Of a stretch of 64,000 nucleotides of DNA, positions 35,355-43,558 are shown piece after piece (the stretch's first letter is position 1; every line of letters starts with the position of its first letter). The notes beneath the pieces were generated by a model. That model made no database searches and had not been told where the DNA came from. It worked only from the letters and a program-made list of their open reading frames with translations. The position numbers were made by a program, and so were the translations under genes. Origin of the DNA: Phytopseudomonas seleniipraecipitans (lineage in GTDB: Bacteria; Pseudomonadota; Gammaproteobacteria; Pseudomonadales; Pseudomonadaceae); assembly GCF_900102335.1 (NCBI RefSeq), contig NZ_FNBM01000003.1:437636-501635 (forward strand), given 5' to 3'.

Positions 35355-36731
35355 GTGGCCTTACCCAAGCTGCAACGCCTATGGCTCTGCGAGGCCGTGC
35401 GCCTGCGAGAAGAACATGCCGGGTTGCTGGAAGACAGCGAGGCCAACCGCCGCGCCCAGGCGGCTGGCGGTGACCTGGCCAGCCGGATCGAAACCCGTGC
35501 CCTGCTGCTCGCCGAGCGCGACGGCCAACGGCAGGCGCAACGGCACTGGCTGCAGGGCGCGCGGCTGGCGCTGCTGCTGCTCGGCCTGCTGGCACTGGCC
35601 AGCGGCGCCGGCCTGGCAGTAGCGGCACTGGGCGACGGGCAGACGCCGGTCAACGTGTTCTGGGCGCTGGGCAGCCTGCTCGGCCTGCACCTGCTGATGT
35701 TGCTGGGCTGGGTGGTCGGCCTGCTGTTCGGCGGTGGCCATGGCGCGGCGCTCGGGCGCATCTGGCTGTGGCTCAGCGAAAAACTCGCCCGCGACTCCAG
35801 CGCGCTGCACACCGGCCCCGCCCTGGTGCTGCTGCTGCGCCGCCAGCGCCTCAATCGCTGGTTGGTCGGCATGGCCGTGCATGGGCTCTGGCTGGCGGCA
35901 CTCAGCACCGCGCTGCTGATGCTGCTGGCACTGCTGTCCACCCGCCGTTACGGCTTCGTCTGGGAAACTACGTTGCTAGGCGGCGACACCTTCGTCGCGC
36001 TGACCCAGGCCTTGGGCGCCCTGCCCGGCCTGCTGGGCTTTCCGGTGCCCGACGCCGCCACCGTGCGCGCCAGCGGCGACAGCCCGCTGCCGTTGGAATC
36101 GGCACGGCATGCCTGGGCCGGCTGGCTGATCGGCGTGGTGGTGCTCTACGGCGTGCTGCCACGCCTGTTGCTGGGGCTGGTGTGCCTGTGGCGCTGGCGG
36201 CGCGGTGTGGCGCAGTTGCAACTGGACGTCGACCTGCCCGGTTACGGCCTGCTGCGCGAGCGCCTGCAACCCAACAGCGAACGCCTGGGCGTGTGCGATG
36301 CCGAGCCGGCGCAGCTTTATCAGGTGCAATCCGCTGCCGGCGTTGACGCCAGCAGCGGTGCACTGCTGGTCGCCATCGAACTGGACGACCGTCGTCCCTG
36401 GCCGCCGGTGCTGCCCAAGTCGGTGTCCGATGCCGGAATCATCGACAGCCGCGAACAACGCCGCCAATTGCTCGACCAGCTCACCCGCTTTCCGCCCGCT
36501 CGCCTGGCCATCGCCTGTGACCCGCGACGCTCGCCGGATCGCGGCAGCCTGGCGCTGCTCGCCGAGCTGGCCCGCTGTGCAGGAAGCACCCGGGTCTGGC
36601 TGCTGCAACCACCACCAGGGGAAACCCTCGACAGCGAACGCCTCGGCGACTGGCACAAGGCGCTGGATCAACTGCAACTGGCGCACCACGGCAGCTCGCC
36701 CCTGACTTGGCTGGAGACGGGCCATGATTGA
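35355..36731 (+). CDS. DUF2868 membrane protein
   Basis: 458-residue inner-membrane protein of unknown function. After a charged N-terminus (LQRLWLCEAVRLREEHAG) there are about five to six hydrophobic segments between residues 60 and 290, then a soluble C-terminal domain of about 165 residues. The GTG at 35355 has GGGAGA upstream; an earlier TTG at 35298 is less likely. The protein is always seen beside a DUF3482 GTPase, here the next gene, which suggests that the GTPase acts at or through this membrane protein. Confidence 0.82.
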   Translation: MALPKLQRLWLCEAVRLREEHAGLLEDSEANRRAQAAGGDLASRIETRALLLAERDGQRQAQRHWLQGARLALLLLGLLALASGAGLAVAALGDGQTPVNVFWALGSLLGLHLLMLLGWVVGLLFGGGHGAALGRIWLWLSEKLARDSSALHTGPALVLLLRRQRLNRWLVGMAVHGLWLAALSTALLMLLALLSTRRYGFVWETTLLGGDTFVALTQALGALPGLLGFPVPDAATVRASGDSPLPLESARHAWAGWLIGVVVLYGVLPRLLLGLVCLWRWRRGVAQLQLDVDLPGYGLLRERLQPNSERLGVCDAEPAQLYQVQSAAGVDASSGALLVAIELDDRRPWPPVLPKSVSDAGIIDSREQRRQLLDQLTRFPPARLAIACDPRRSPDRGSLALLAELARCAGSTRVWLLQPPPGETLDSERLGDWHKALDQLQLAHHGSSPLTWLETGHD

Positions 36732-36759
36732 AGAACACCGTAAGGGGGGATCGGGGCGC

Positions 36760-36831
36760 GTAGCCGACGCTCTTTTCATCCGCCCTGCAGATGTAAAGCC
36801 TGGTGGATGGGTGAAGCGTCATCCACCCTAC
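36760..36831. repeat. REP-pair element, GTAGGGTGG family (decayed left arm)
   Basis: Inverted arms run from GTAG at 36760 to CCCTAC at 36831 with inner complementary parts (CTTTTCATCC and GGATGGGTGAAG). Compared with the intact copy at 45606-45681 the left arm has GTAGCC in place of GTAGGGTGGAT. It lies between two genes that are probably one operon. Confidence 0.75.
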
Positions 36832-36837
36832 GTCGGT

Positions 36838-36928
36838 GTAGGAGCCGCGCCCTCGCGGCGAATGGTGGCCGCACCGCCACTGCGGCGGCATGGCTACTAT
36901 CGCATCGCCCCGAGAGCGGTGCTCCTAC
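36838..36928. repeat. REP-pair element, GTAGGAGC family
   Basis: Terminal inverted octamers GTAGGAGC (36838) and GCTCCTAC (36921) bracket GC-rich sub-hairpins (CCGCGCCCTCGCGG and GCCGCAC...). A second REP family, inserted seven bases after the first element. Confidence 0.7.
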
Positions 36929-36941
36929 AGGATCGACGCCC

Positions 36942-38345
36942 ATGAGCAAGGCACTGAAGCTCGCCGTGGTCGGCCACACCAACGTCGGCAAGACCTCACT
37001 GCTGCGTACCCTGACCCGCGACATTGGTTTCGGCGAGGTCTCGCATCGCCCCAGCACCACCCGCCACGTCGAGGGCGCGCGCCTGTCGGTGGACGGCGAA
37101 GCGCTGCTGGAGCTGTATGACACGCCGGGACTGGAAGATGCCATCGCCCTGCTCGACTATCTCGACCAGCTGGATCGCCCCGGCGAGCGCCTCGACGGCC
37201 CGGCCCGCCTGGCGCGCTTCATGGAAGGCAGCGAGGCGCGTCAGCGTTTCGAACAGGAAGCCAAGGTGCTGCGCCAACTGCAGGCCTCCGATGCCGGCCT
37301 GTACGTGATCGACGCCCGCGAGCCGGTGCTGGCCAAGTACCGGGACGAGTTGAACGTGCTGGCTATGTGCGGCCGGCCGCTGCTGCCGGTACTGAATTTC
37401 GTGGCCAGCGCCAACCATCGCGAAGACGACTGGCGCGAGGCGCTGGCACGCCTGGGACTGCATGCCCTGGTGCGTTTCGACAGCGTGGCGCCGCCGCTCG
37501 ATGGCGAGCGCCGGCTCTACGAAAGCCTGGCGCTGATGCACGAGAAGTCGCGCCCGCAGCTGCAACGCCTGATCGATGATCACGAGGCCCAGCGCGTGGC
37601 CCGGCACCGCAGCGCCAAGCGGCTGATCGCCGAATTGCTGATCGATTGCGCTGCCTGCCGGCGCAGCGTGGCGGGCGACGCCGAGCGGGCCACGGCCGCC
37701 ATTGGAGAACTGCGCAACGAGGTTCGCCAGCGGGAACAACGCTGCGTGGAAGCCCTCCTGCGCCTGTACGCCTTCCGCCGTGAAGATGCCCGGGCCGACG
37801 ACCTGCCCTTGCTGGACGGCCGCTGGGGCGACGACCTGTTCAACCCGGAAACCATCAAGCAACTGGGCATCCGCCTGGGCGGCGGTGCTGCCGCAGGCGC
37901 TGCGGCCGGCGCCGGCGTCGACCTGCTGGTCGGCGGCCTGACCCTCGGCACCGCGGCCCTGGCCGGCGCGCTGCTCGGCAGCGGCGCGCAAACCCTGCGC
38001 AACTACGGCGCGCGTCTCAAGGGCAAGCTCCAGGGGCAGCGTGAGCTGACCGTCGACGACGCCGTGCTACGCCTGCTCGCACTGCGCCAGCAGCACCTGC
38101 TGAAGGCCCTCGATCTGCGCGGCCACGCGGCGGTCGAAGCGGTGCGCCTCGATGCCCTGCAGGAAAGCCAGTGGCGCGAGGGCAAGCTGCCCGGCGCCCT
38201 GCGTGTCGCCCGGGCGCGGCCGGAGTGGTCGTCGCTGAATCCCGGTGCCCGCCTCGATCAGGTCGAGCGCCTGGAGCAGGTCGAGCGCCTGGAGCAGGTC
38301 GAGCGCCTGACCAGGGAAATCGATGCGGCGCCGACTGCAAAATGA
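36942..38345 (+). CDS. DUF3482-containing GTPase
   Basis: 467-residue GTP-binding protein. The N-terminal G domain has Walker A (VVGHTNVGKTSLL, residues 9-21), a switch Thr (STTRHVEG), the G3 motif (LYDTPG) and a G4/G5 part near NFVASANH, in which the usual NKxD appears as NFVA. The C-terminal DUF3482 half includes a Gly/Ala-rich, membrane-active-looking stretch (GGGAAAGAAAGAGVDLLVGG) near residue 310. The start at 36942 has AGGAT upstream. The C-terminus contains an 18-base tandem repeat. It is paired with DUF2868 and overlaps the next small gene by ATGA. Confidence 0.85.
   Translation: MSKALKLAVVGHTNVGKTSLLRTLTRDIGFGEVSHRPSTTRHVEGARLSVDGEALLELYDTPGLEDAIALLDYLDQLDRPGERLDGPARLARFMEGSEARQRFEQEAKVLRQLQASDAGLYVIDAREPVLAKYRDELNVLAMCGRPLLPVLNFVASANHREDDWREALARLGLHALVRFDSVAPPLDGERRLYESLALMHEKSRPQLQRLIDDHEAQRVARHRSAKRLIAELLIDCAACRRSVAGDAERATAAIGELRNEVRQREQRCVEALLRLYAFRREDARADDLPLLDGRWGDDLFNPETIKQLGIRLGGGAAAGAAAGAGVDLLVGGLTLGTAALAGALLGSGAQTLRNYGARLKGKLQGQRELTVDDAVLRLLALRQQHLLKALDLRGHAAVEAVRLDALQESQWREGKLPGALRVARARPEWSSLNPGARLDQVERLEQVERLEQVERLTREIDAAPTAK
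38259..38309 (+). repeat. In-frame 18-base tandem repeat
   Basis: CAGGTCGAGCGCCTGGAG is repeated 2.8 times without mismatch within the end of the GTPase gene, encoding repeated QVERLE. Copy number changes would lengthen or shorten the protein by six residues without a frameshift. Confidence 0.9.
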
Positions 38346-38614
38346 GCCTGTGCAGCGAACTGGCCGCCATCCTCGAACGCGAACTGCGCTTGGGCAACAG
38401 CCTCGGCCAGGCGCCCCATCGCGCCGGCTGGCCGCAGGCGGACTCACTGTTCGCCGCCCTGCGCCAGGACTTCAAGAGCGACCTGAGCCAGTTGCCGCCG
38501 TCGGTACAACACGGCCACTGCAACGACCCGCACTACGGCTGGTACGAAGAGCTCTACTGCCGTGATCACCACCACCTGCTGGTCGCCGGCGTGCCCAAAC
38601 CCGGCCGCCGCTGA
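38342..38614 (+). CDS. Small conserved-looking protein, function unknown
   Basis: 90-residue soluble protein with no signal or membrane segment. It is acidic to neutral with a His/Cys-rich end (HGHCNDPHYGWYEELYCRDHHH) that could bind a metal. The start codon overlaps the GTPase stop by ATGA, so it is translationally coupled to the DUF2868/DUF3482 pair and probably acts with it. I do not recognise the family. Confidence 0.7.
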   Translation: MSLCSELAAILERELRLGNSLGQAPHRAGWPQADSLFAALRQDFKSDLSQLPPSVQHGHCNDPHYGWYEELYCRDHHHLLVAGVPKPGRR

Positions 38615-38636
38615 TACCTGATTGCGAGCCTCGAAC

Positions 38637-38957
38637 ATGCCTGTTGCCAACCTGTTCCACGACAGCGAGCCGCCCGCCCAGGGCGAGCGCTTTGACACCC
38701 TGCTCAGCCATCGCAACCTGCAGATCGAGCGGATCCTCAGCTCGTCACGCATCGAGTCGGTGGATTACCTGCAGGAGCAGGACGAGTGGGTGCTGCTGGC
38801 GCGCGGAACGGCTAGCATGACCGTTGCGGGCAAGGTGCTGGAACTGGTCGCCGGCGACCACCTGTTCCTGCCCGCCGGTACGCCCCATCGGGTGGAGCAC
38901 ACCAGCGAGGGCGCGCTGTGGTTGGCCATCCACCTGCATCCTGGCAATGGCGTTTAA
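38637..38957 (+). CDS. Cupin-domain protein
   Basis: 106-residue single-domain cupin. The first cupin motif is weak (DEWVLLARGTASMTVAGK) and the second reads LFLPAGTPHRVEHT, where His residues would bind metal. Small cupins of this kind occur as metal-dependent isomerases, dioxygenases or sensors; no activity can be assigned. The ATG at 38637 is preferred over an upstream TTG. It lies 22 bases after the preceding small gene. Confidence 0.82.
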   Translation: MPVANLFHDSEPPAQGERFDTLLSHRNLQIERILSSSRIESVDYLQEQDEWVLLARGTASMTVAGKVLELVAGDHLFLPAGTPHRVEHTSEGALWLAIHLHPGNGV

Positions 38958-39002
38958 GTGTGGGAGCGCGCCATGCGCGCGACAATTTGTGGGTATCGCC
39001 CT

Positions 39003-39032
39003 GTAGGGTGGAAGACGCTTCACCCTTCCACC
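39003..39032 (+). repeat. Single REP hairpin, GTAGGGTGG family
   Basis: GTAGGGTGGAAG and CTTCCACC form one palindrome after the cupin gene, between convergent genes. A GC-rich palindrome (GCGCGCCATGCGCGC, near 38964) just before it belongs to another repeat type. Confidence 0.65.
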
Positions 39033-39053
39033 ATGGCATCGCCACGATGCCCT

Positions 39054-39935
39054 TCAACGCCTGAGCAAGCTCGTCCACAGCGTTGCCGCCACGATCAGCA
39101 AGCCACCGATCCAGGCCTGCACACTCAGTTCCTCACTGAGCCACAGCACGGCGAACAGTGCGCCGAACAGCGGCTCGCTGCCCATCAGTAGCGACACCCG
39201 CGTGGGGCTGCTGCGGCGTAGCGCATAGTTCTGCACGAAGAACGCGAACAGTGTGGCGAACAGCACCAGGTACAGGGTGCCGATCCAGAATGCCGGCTCC
39301 TCGGGCAGGGCCGGCAAGCCACCGGGCAGGGTGAAGGTCCCGAGCAGCAGGCAGCCGATGCCGATCACCCCGGTCTGCACCGCCGTCAGCGCGAGCGCCG
39401 GTACCTGGGTGTGGGCGGTCAGCCGCCCGGTCAGGCATACCAGCACGGCGCGCAACAGCGCTGCCATCAGCATCAGGCCGTCGCCGAGGTTGAATTGCAG
39501 GTCGACGCCACCGCTGAGCAGCCAGGTGCCGAACAGCGACAGCGCCACCGCCGGCAGCAGCCGCGAGTCAGGGCGGCGGTCGAACATCAGCCATTCGACG
39601 AAGGGCGTGATGACCACGCACAGGCTGATCAGAAACGCCGCATTGCTGGCCGAGGTGTGCAGCACGCCATAGGTTTCGCATAGGAAGATGGCCAGCATCA
39701 CGCCGCCCAGCGGAATGCCCGGCGCCCAGGCCTGGCGCCCCTCGCCGCGTAACTGCGGCAGCAGAATCACGAAGGTCAGGCAGAAACGCACCGCCAGGAA
39801 GCCAAGCACCGGGTAGAACACCAGCGCCTCCTTGGCCACCCCATAGCTGGTGCCCCACACCAGCGCGACCAACAACAGCAGCAGGTCGCTGCCCTGCAAC
39901 AGGCGTGAGGGGGCGCGGCTGGTCAAGGTCGTCAT
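39054..39935 (-). CDS. EamA/DMT-family transporter
   Basis: 293-residue inner-membrane exporter-like protein with ten hydrophobic helices in two EamA repeats; the first begins LLLLLVALVWGTSYGVAKEAL and the second RAVLVCLTGRL. The start at 39935 has AGGAA upstream; an earlier ATG at 39986 adds a polar 17-residue leader. Members export amino acids, metabolites or drugs; the substrate is unknown. It diverges from a LysR-type gene 92 bases away, its likely regulator. Confidence 0.86.
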   Translation of the reverse strand: MTTLTSRAPSRLLQGSDLLLLLVALVWGTSYGVAKEALVFYPVLGFLAVRFCLTFVILLPQLRGEGRQAWAPGIPLGGVMLAIFLCETYGVLHTSASNAAFLISLCVVITPFVEWLMFDRRPDSRLLPAVALSLFGTWLLSGGVDLQFNLGDGLMLMAALLRAVLVCLTGRLTAHTQVPALALTAVQTGVIGIGCLLLGTFTLPGGLPALPEEPAFWIGTLYLVLFATLFAFFVQNYALRRSSPTRVSLLMGSEPLFGALFAVLWLSEELSVQAWIGGLLIVAATLWTSLLRR

Positions 39936-40027
39936 GGTGAAGTGTTCCTGAGGAATCGGTAGGTGCGCATTGTCCATTGCGTCCATCAGCGTGATAATCC
40001 ATAAACTCTGAACAAGACCTGTTCTCC

Positions 40028-40951
40028 ATGCGCACGAATCTCACGCCACAGCTACTTCCTTATCTGGCCATCTTCGTGCGTGTAGTCGAAGCTGGGAGCT
40101 TCTCTGCCGCTGCCCGCCAGCAACGCAACACGGCGTCGGCGGTGAGCCGACAGATCGCCCACCTCGAACAGACCCTCGGAGTGCGCTTGCTGGAACGCAC
40201 CACCCGCCGCCTGCGCCTGAGCGAGGCCGGCAGCGAAGTTTTCGAGCGCTGCAAGGACATGCTCGACGCCGCGCAGGCCGCCCTGGATGTGGGCGAACGA
40301 CTGATGAGCCAACCGCGCGGCCGGGTGCGCCTGAGCGTGCCCAAGGCCTTTGGGCGCTTTCTGGTCATGCCACTGATCAACGACTTCCTGCAGCGCTACC
40401 CAGAGGTGGATGTCAGCCTCAACCTCAGCGACCGCAGCCCGGACCTGATCAGCGATCAATTCGACCTGCTGGTGAGCATCACCGACCAGCCGCCGCCTAC
40501 CCTGGCCGGTCGGCCGCTGTGCAATGTCCAACAGCTGCTGTGTGCGAGCCCCACCTACCTGCAGCGTCACGGCATGCCCCAGCACCCCAGCGAGCTGGTG
40601 CGCCACGCCTGCCTCTATCTGGACGAAACCGCGGACGACCACCGCTGGCACTTCAGCAATGGGCCGGAGCAATGCGTGGTGGCGGTAAGCGGCCGCTTCG
40701 CCAGCAACCACAGCGAAGTCCGCCTCAACGCCGCGCTCGAGCACCTGGGCGTCACCTGCCTGCCGCACTTCACGGCCGCGGCGTCACTGGCCAATGGCGA
40801 GCTGCTGCGTGTGCTACCGCAGTGGCGCTACACGGGCTCCTACCAGGGCACGGCGTGGATTCTCTACCACCCGACCCGCCACCTGCCGCCCAAGCTGCGG
40901 GTGCTGATCGACCACCTCGCCGAGGGACTCGGCAAGGGGCCATCGACATGA
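40028..40951 (+). CDS. LysR-family transcriptional regulator
   Basis: 307-residue regulator with the N-terminal winged helix (FVRVVEAGSFSAAARQQRNTASAVSRQIAHLE, about residues 15-50) and a periplasmic-binding-type effector domain (RGRVRLSVPKAFGRFLVMPL onward). It resembles the CrgA/AaeR subgroup. Divergence from the EamA transporter gene suggests that it regulates that gene. Its stop overlaps the next gene by ATGA. Confidence 0.9.
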   Translation: MRTNLTPQLLPYLAIFVRVVEAGSFSAAARQQRNTASAVSRQIAHLEQTLGVRLLERTTRRLRLSEAGSEVFERCKDMLDAAQAALDVGERLMSQPRGRVRLSVPKAFGRFLVMPLINDFLQRYPEVDVSLNLSDRSPDLISDQFDLLVSITDQPPPTLAGRPLCNVQQLLCASPTYLQRHGMPQHPSELVRHACLYLDETADDHRWHFSNGPEQCVVAVSGRFASNHSEVRLNAALEHLGVTCLPHFTAAASLANGELLRVLPQWRYTGSYQGTAWILYHPTRHLPPKLRVLIDHLAEGLGKGPST

Positions 40952-41277
40952 CGGAATTGATGGGCCGGTTTCGTCAGTGGCTGGAGCGGCGCCATCTGGA
41001 GCGTCAGCCGGTGTGCAAGGCCGATGACGTCACCTTGAAAAATATCGAAACCGAGGTCGGCAACCGGATTCTGGACAGCCTTAAGGCCGAGGGCTGGCGG
41101 CAGGTCGCCCGATACAGCCCAATGGCGTTCGATAAGGGCATCGATTACGACAGCTACCGGCTGCGCCGTGGTCTGGATGAGCTGAGGCTGGAGTGGGACA
41201 ACTGGTTCGAGTGGACGCTCAGCGGCCCGAGCGAGATCGTCGAGGAAATCGCCGAACGCTTTTCATTGCACCCCTGA
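40948..41277 (+). CDS. Hypothetical protein
   Basis: 109-residue soluble protein without recognised domains. It is rich in charged and aromatic residues (RFRQWLERRHLERQPV, WDNWFEWTLSGPSEIVEEIAERF). Translation starts by ATGA overlap with the LysR gene, with AAGGGG upstream, which supports it as a real gene. Function unknown. Confidence 0.65.
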   Translation: MTELMGRFRQWLERRHLERQPVCKADDVTLKNIETEVGNRILDSLKAEGWRQVARYSPMAFDKGIDYDSYRLRRGLDELRLEWDNWFEWTLSGPSEIVEEIAERFSLHP

Positions 41278-41290
41278 CAGACTCCATCCC

Positions 41291-41312
41291 GTAGGGTGGG
41301 CTTCAGCCCACC
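41291..41312 (+). repeat. REP hairpin flanking the transposase (left), GTAGGGTGG family
   Basis: GTAG followed by the palindrome GGTGGGCTTCAGCCCACC. The GTAG tetranucleotide 5' to a hairpin is the form recognised by REP-associated tyrosine transposases. It is in inverted orientation to the copy at 41905-41942. Confidence 0.85.
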
Positions 41313-41346
41313 AAGCCCGACCAAGCTGCCGTACGAAAACCAACCT

Positions 41347-41867
41347 TCATTCGCCAAAGTTTCCAGCATCATCGTAACCGCCCCAGCCCATCGGAAGAAC
41401 GCCTCGCTCAACGTACCGATGGAAACTGGAAAACGGCCAATCCGCGACGCAATTGACCAACCAATGCTTGACGGGATTGAAGTGGATGTAATCGACGTGT
41501 CGGGCAAGATCATTCTCATCGCGTATCTGATGCTCCCAGAAACGCCTCTGCCATATCCCCTTCTCGCGCTTTCGGTGCTTGCTGGCGCTTAAGGATGTGG
41601 CTTTGGGAAGCGCGCGTGAAAAGCGACTCTTGATCAGCGCCCAACGTTGCGAGTAGTCACTGTCGCCATTCGGCAATGTCCAGATCGCATGTAAGTGATC
41701 AGGTAGCACGCAAATAGCGACGGTCTCGAAGGGCAGTCGACCGCAAGCCTCGGCGTAGGCTCGACGCAATAAGGGAATTTTTTCGACCAGCAAACCAGAC
41801 TGCCGATCCGCAAGCATGACGGTGAAGAAGTAGCGCCAGGAACCGATTGGCGGCGGTAGTTCGACAT
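41347..41867 (-). pseudogene. REP-associated tyrosine transposase (RAYT), apparent N-terminal frameshift
   Basis: Y1/IS200-like transposase of the RAYT group, which cuts single-stranded REP hairpins. The body shows YFFTVML, VLPDHLHAIWTLP (HUH metal-binding pair), LIKSRFSRALP, GIWQRRFWEHQIRD and HVDYIHFNPVKH (catalytic Tyr). The expected family N-terminus MSNYRRQSVPGAT is encoded from an ATG at 41867 with AAAGGA upstream, but in a different frame from the body; the frames meet near 41830. A net loss of one base (or four) would explain this. The body frame itself is open upstream to a GTG at 41937 inside the flanking REP, so an aberrant full-length product is possible. Confidence 0.75.
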
Positions 41868-41904
41868 GGGCAGTCCTTTGCCTGACTTGCAACACATATT
41901 GGGG

Positions 41905-41942
41905 CGGTGGGCTGAAGCGGACCGCCGCCCGGCCCACCCTAC
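41905..41942 (-). repeat. REP hairpin flanking the transposase (right), GTAGGGTGG family
   Basis: Read on the minus strand it begins GTAGGGTGGGCC and ends TTCAGCCCACC, matching the left copy with a longer, GC-rich middle. The inverted pair of REPs enclosing the transposase gene is the usual RAYT arrangement. Confidence 0.85.
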
Positions 41943-41957
41943 ACGTGAAAGCCTGGC

Positions 41958-42752
41958 TCAGACCGCGACCGGCGCCTTGATATGCGGGTGCGCTTGGTAG
42001 CCGACCAGCTCGAAATCCTCGAAACGGAAGGCGAACAGGTCCTTCACCTCGGGGTTGAGCTTCATGGTCGGCAACGGCAGCGGCTCGCGGGTCAGCTGCA
42101 GGTCGGCCTGTTCCAGGTGGTTGGCGTACAGGTGGCAGTCACCGCCCGTCCAGATGAACTCGCCGGGTTGCAGGCCGCAGACCTGCGCGACCATCAACGT
42201 CAGGAGCGCATAGCTGGCGATGTTGAAAGGCACACCCAGGAAAATGTCCGCCGAGCGCTGGTAGAGCTGGCAGCTGAGCTTGCCGTCGGCGACGTAGAAC
42301 TGGAACAACGCATGACACGGCGGCAGGGCCATCTGCTCGACCAGCGCCGGATTCCAGGCCGAGACGATCAGGCGGCGCGAGTCCGGGTTCTTTTTGATCA
42401 TCTCGATCAGCTTGCTGATCTGGTCGACCGACTCGCCATTCGGCGCCGGCCAGTTACGCCACTGATAACCGTACACCGGACCGAGGTCGCCGTTCTCGTC
42501 GGCCCACTCGTCCCAGATACGTACGCCGTTTTCCTTCAGGTACTTGATGTTGGTGTCGCCCTGCAGGAACCACAGCAACTCGTGAATGATCGACTTGAGG
42601 TGGCATTTCTTGGTGGTCACCAGGGGAAAACCGTCGGCCAGGTCGAAACGCATCTGGTGGGCGAACACGCTGTAGGTGCCGGTGCCGGTACGGTCCTGCT
42701 TGAAGGTGCCGTTCTCGCGCACGTGGCGCATCAGGTCGAGGTACTGTTTCAT
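41958..42752 (-). CDS. thyA: Thymidylate synthase
   Basis: 264-residue enzyme methylating dUMP to dTMP with methylene-tetrahydrofolate. Arg-containing DRTGTGTYS near residue 20, the catalytic Cys in [12 protein letters not shown] near 146, and [17 protein letters not shown] are all present; length is exactly that of the short E. coli-type enzyme. The ATG overlaps the lgt stop (ATGA at 42749-42752), so translation is coupled. Confidence 0.97.
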   Translation of the reverse strand: MKQYLDLMRHVRENGTFKQDRTGTGTYSVFAHQMRFDLADGFPLVTTKKCHLKSIIHELLWFLQGDTNIKYLKENGVRIWDEWADENGDLGPVYGYQWRNWPAPNGESVDQISKLIEMIKKNPDSRRLIVSAWNPALVEQMALPPCHALFQFYVADGKLSCQLYQRSADIFLGVPFNIASYALLTLMVAQVCGLQPGEFIWTGGDCHLYANHLEQADLQLTREPLPLPTMKLNPEVKDLFAFRFEDFELVGYQAHPHIKAPVAV

Positions 42753-43549
42753 CGGGCTATCTCCGCTGCGGGCTGACGCTTGTAGGCGTAGACCATCACA
42801 CCCAGGCCGGCGAGCACCATCGGCACGCAGAGCACCTGGCCCATGGTCAGCCAGCCCCAGGCCAGGTAACCGAGCTGGGCATCCGGCACGCGGACGAACT
42901 CGACGATGAAGCGGAAAATCCCGTAGCACACCGCGAACAGACCCGAGACCGCCATGGTCGGCCGCGGTTTGCGCGAGTAGAACCAGAGGATGGTGAACAG
43001 CGCCACGCCTTCCAGGGCGAACTGGTACAGCTGCGAGGGGTGGCGCGGCTCCGGCCCGCCGGTCGGGAAGACCATGGCCCAGGGCACGTCGGTGACCTTG
43101 CCCCACAGTTCAGCATTGATGAAGTTGCCGATACGCCCGGCACCCAGGCCGATCGGCACCAGCGGGGCGATGAAATCCATCAGCTCGAAGAAGCTCTTGC
43201 CGTTGCGCCGGGCGAACCACAGGGTGGCCAGCATCACGCCGATCAGGCCGCCGTGGAACGACATACCGCCCTTCCACACTTCGAGAATCAGCAGCGGGTT
43301 GGCGATGTACGCCGGCAGGTCATAGAACAGCACGTAACCCAGGCGACCACCGAGAATCACCCCCATCGCCACCCAGAACACCAGGTCGGAGAGTTTCTCC
43401 TTGCTCCAGGTCGGGTCGAAGGCGTTCAGGCGCCGCGAGGCGAGGAACCAGGCCCCGCCGATACCGACCAGGTACATCAGGCCATACCAGTGGATCTGCA
43501 GGAAACCCAGGTCGAGGGCGACCGGATCAATATTCGGGTAGGGCAGCAT
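42749..43549 (-). CDS. lgt: Prolipoprotein diacylglyceryl transferase
   Basis: 266-residue inner-membrane enzyme that attaches diacylglycerol to the lipobox cysteine of prolipoproteins, such as those encoded at 16005 and 17186. Seven hydrophobic segments, the HGGLIGV motif (catalytic His region) near residue 100 and the Lgt signature [17 protein letters not shown] near 140 are visible. It forms the conserved lgt-thyA operon. Confidence 0.97.
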   Translation of the reverse strand: MLPYPNIDPVALDLGFLQIHWYGLMYLVGIGGAWFLASRRLNAFDPTWSKEKLSDLVFWVAMGVILGGRLGYVLFYDLPAYIANPLLILEVWKGGMSFHGGLIGVMLATLWFARRNGKSFFELMDFIAPLVPIGLGAGRIGNFINAELWGKVTDVPWAMVFPTGGPEPRHPSQLYQFALEGVALFTILWFYSRKPRPTMAVSGLFAVCYGIFRFIVEFVRVPDAQLGYLAWGWLTMGQVLCVPMVLAGLGVMVYAYKRQPAAEIAR

Positions 43550-43558
43550 CAGGATTCC

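Noticed and set aside
36724..36945. 73-codon open frame starting at the end of DUF2868
   Set aside because: Beyond its first few codons it is made of REP sequence; it is treated as the relic of a former start site, not a gene.
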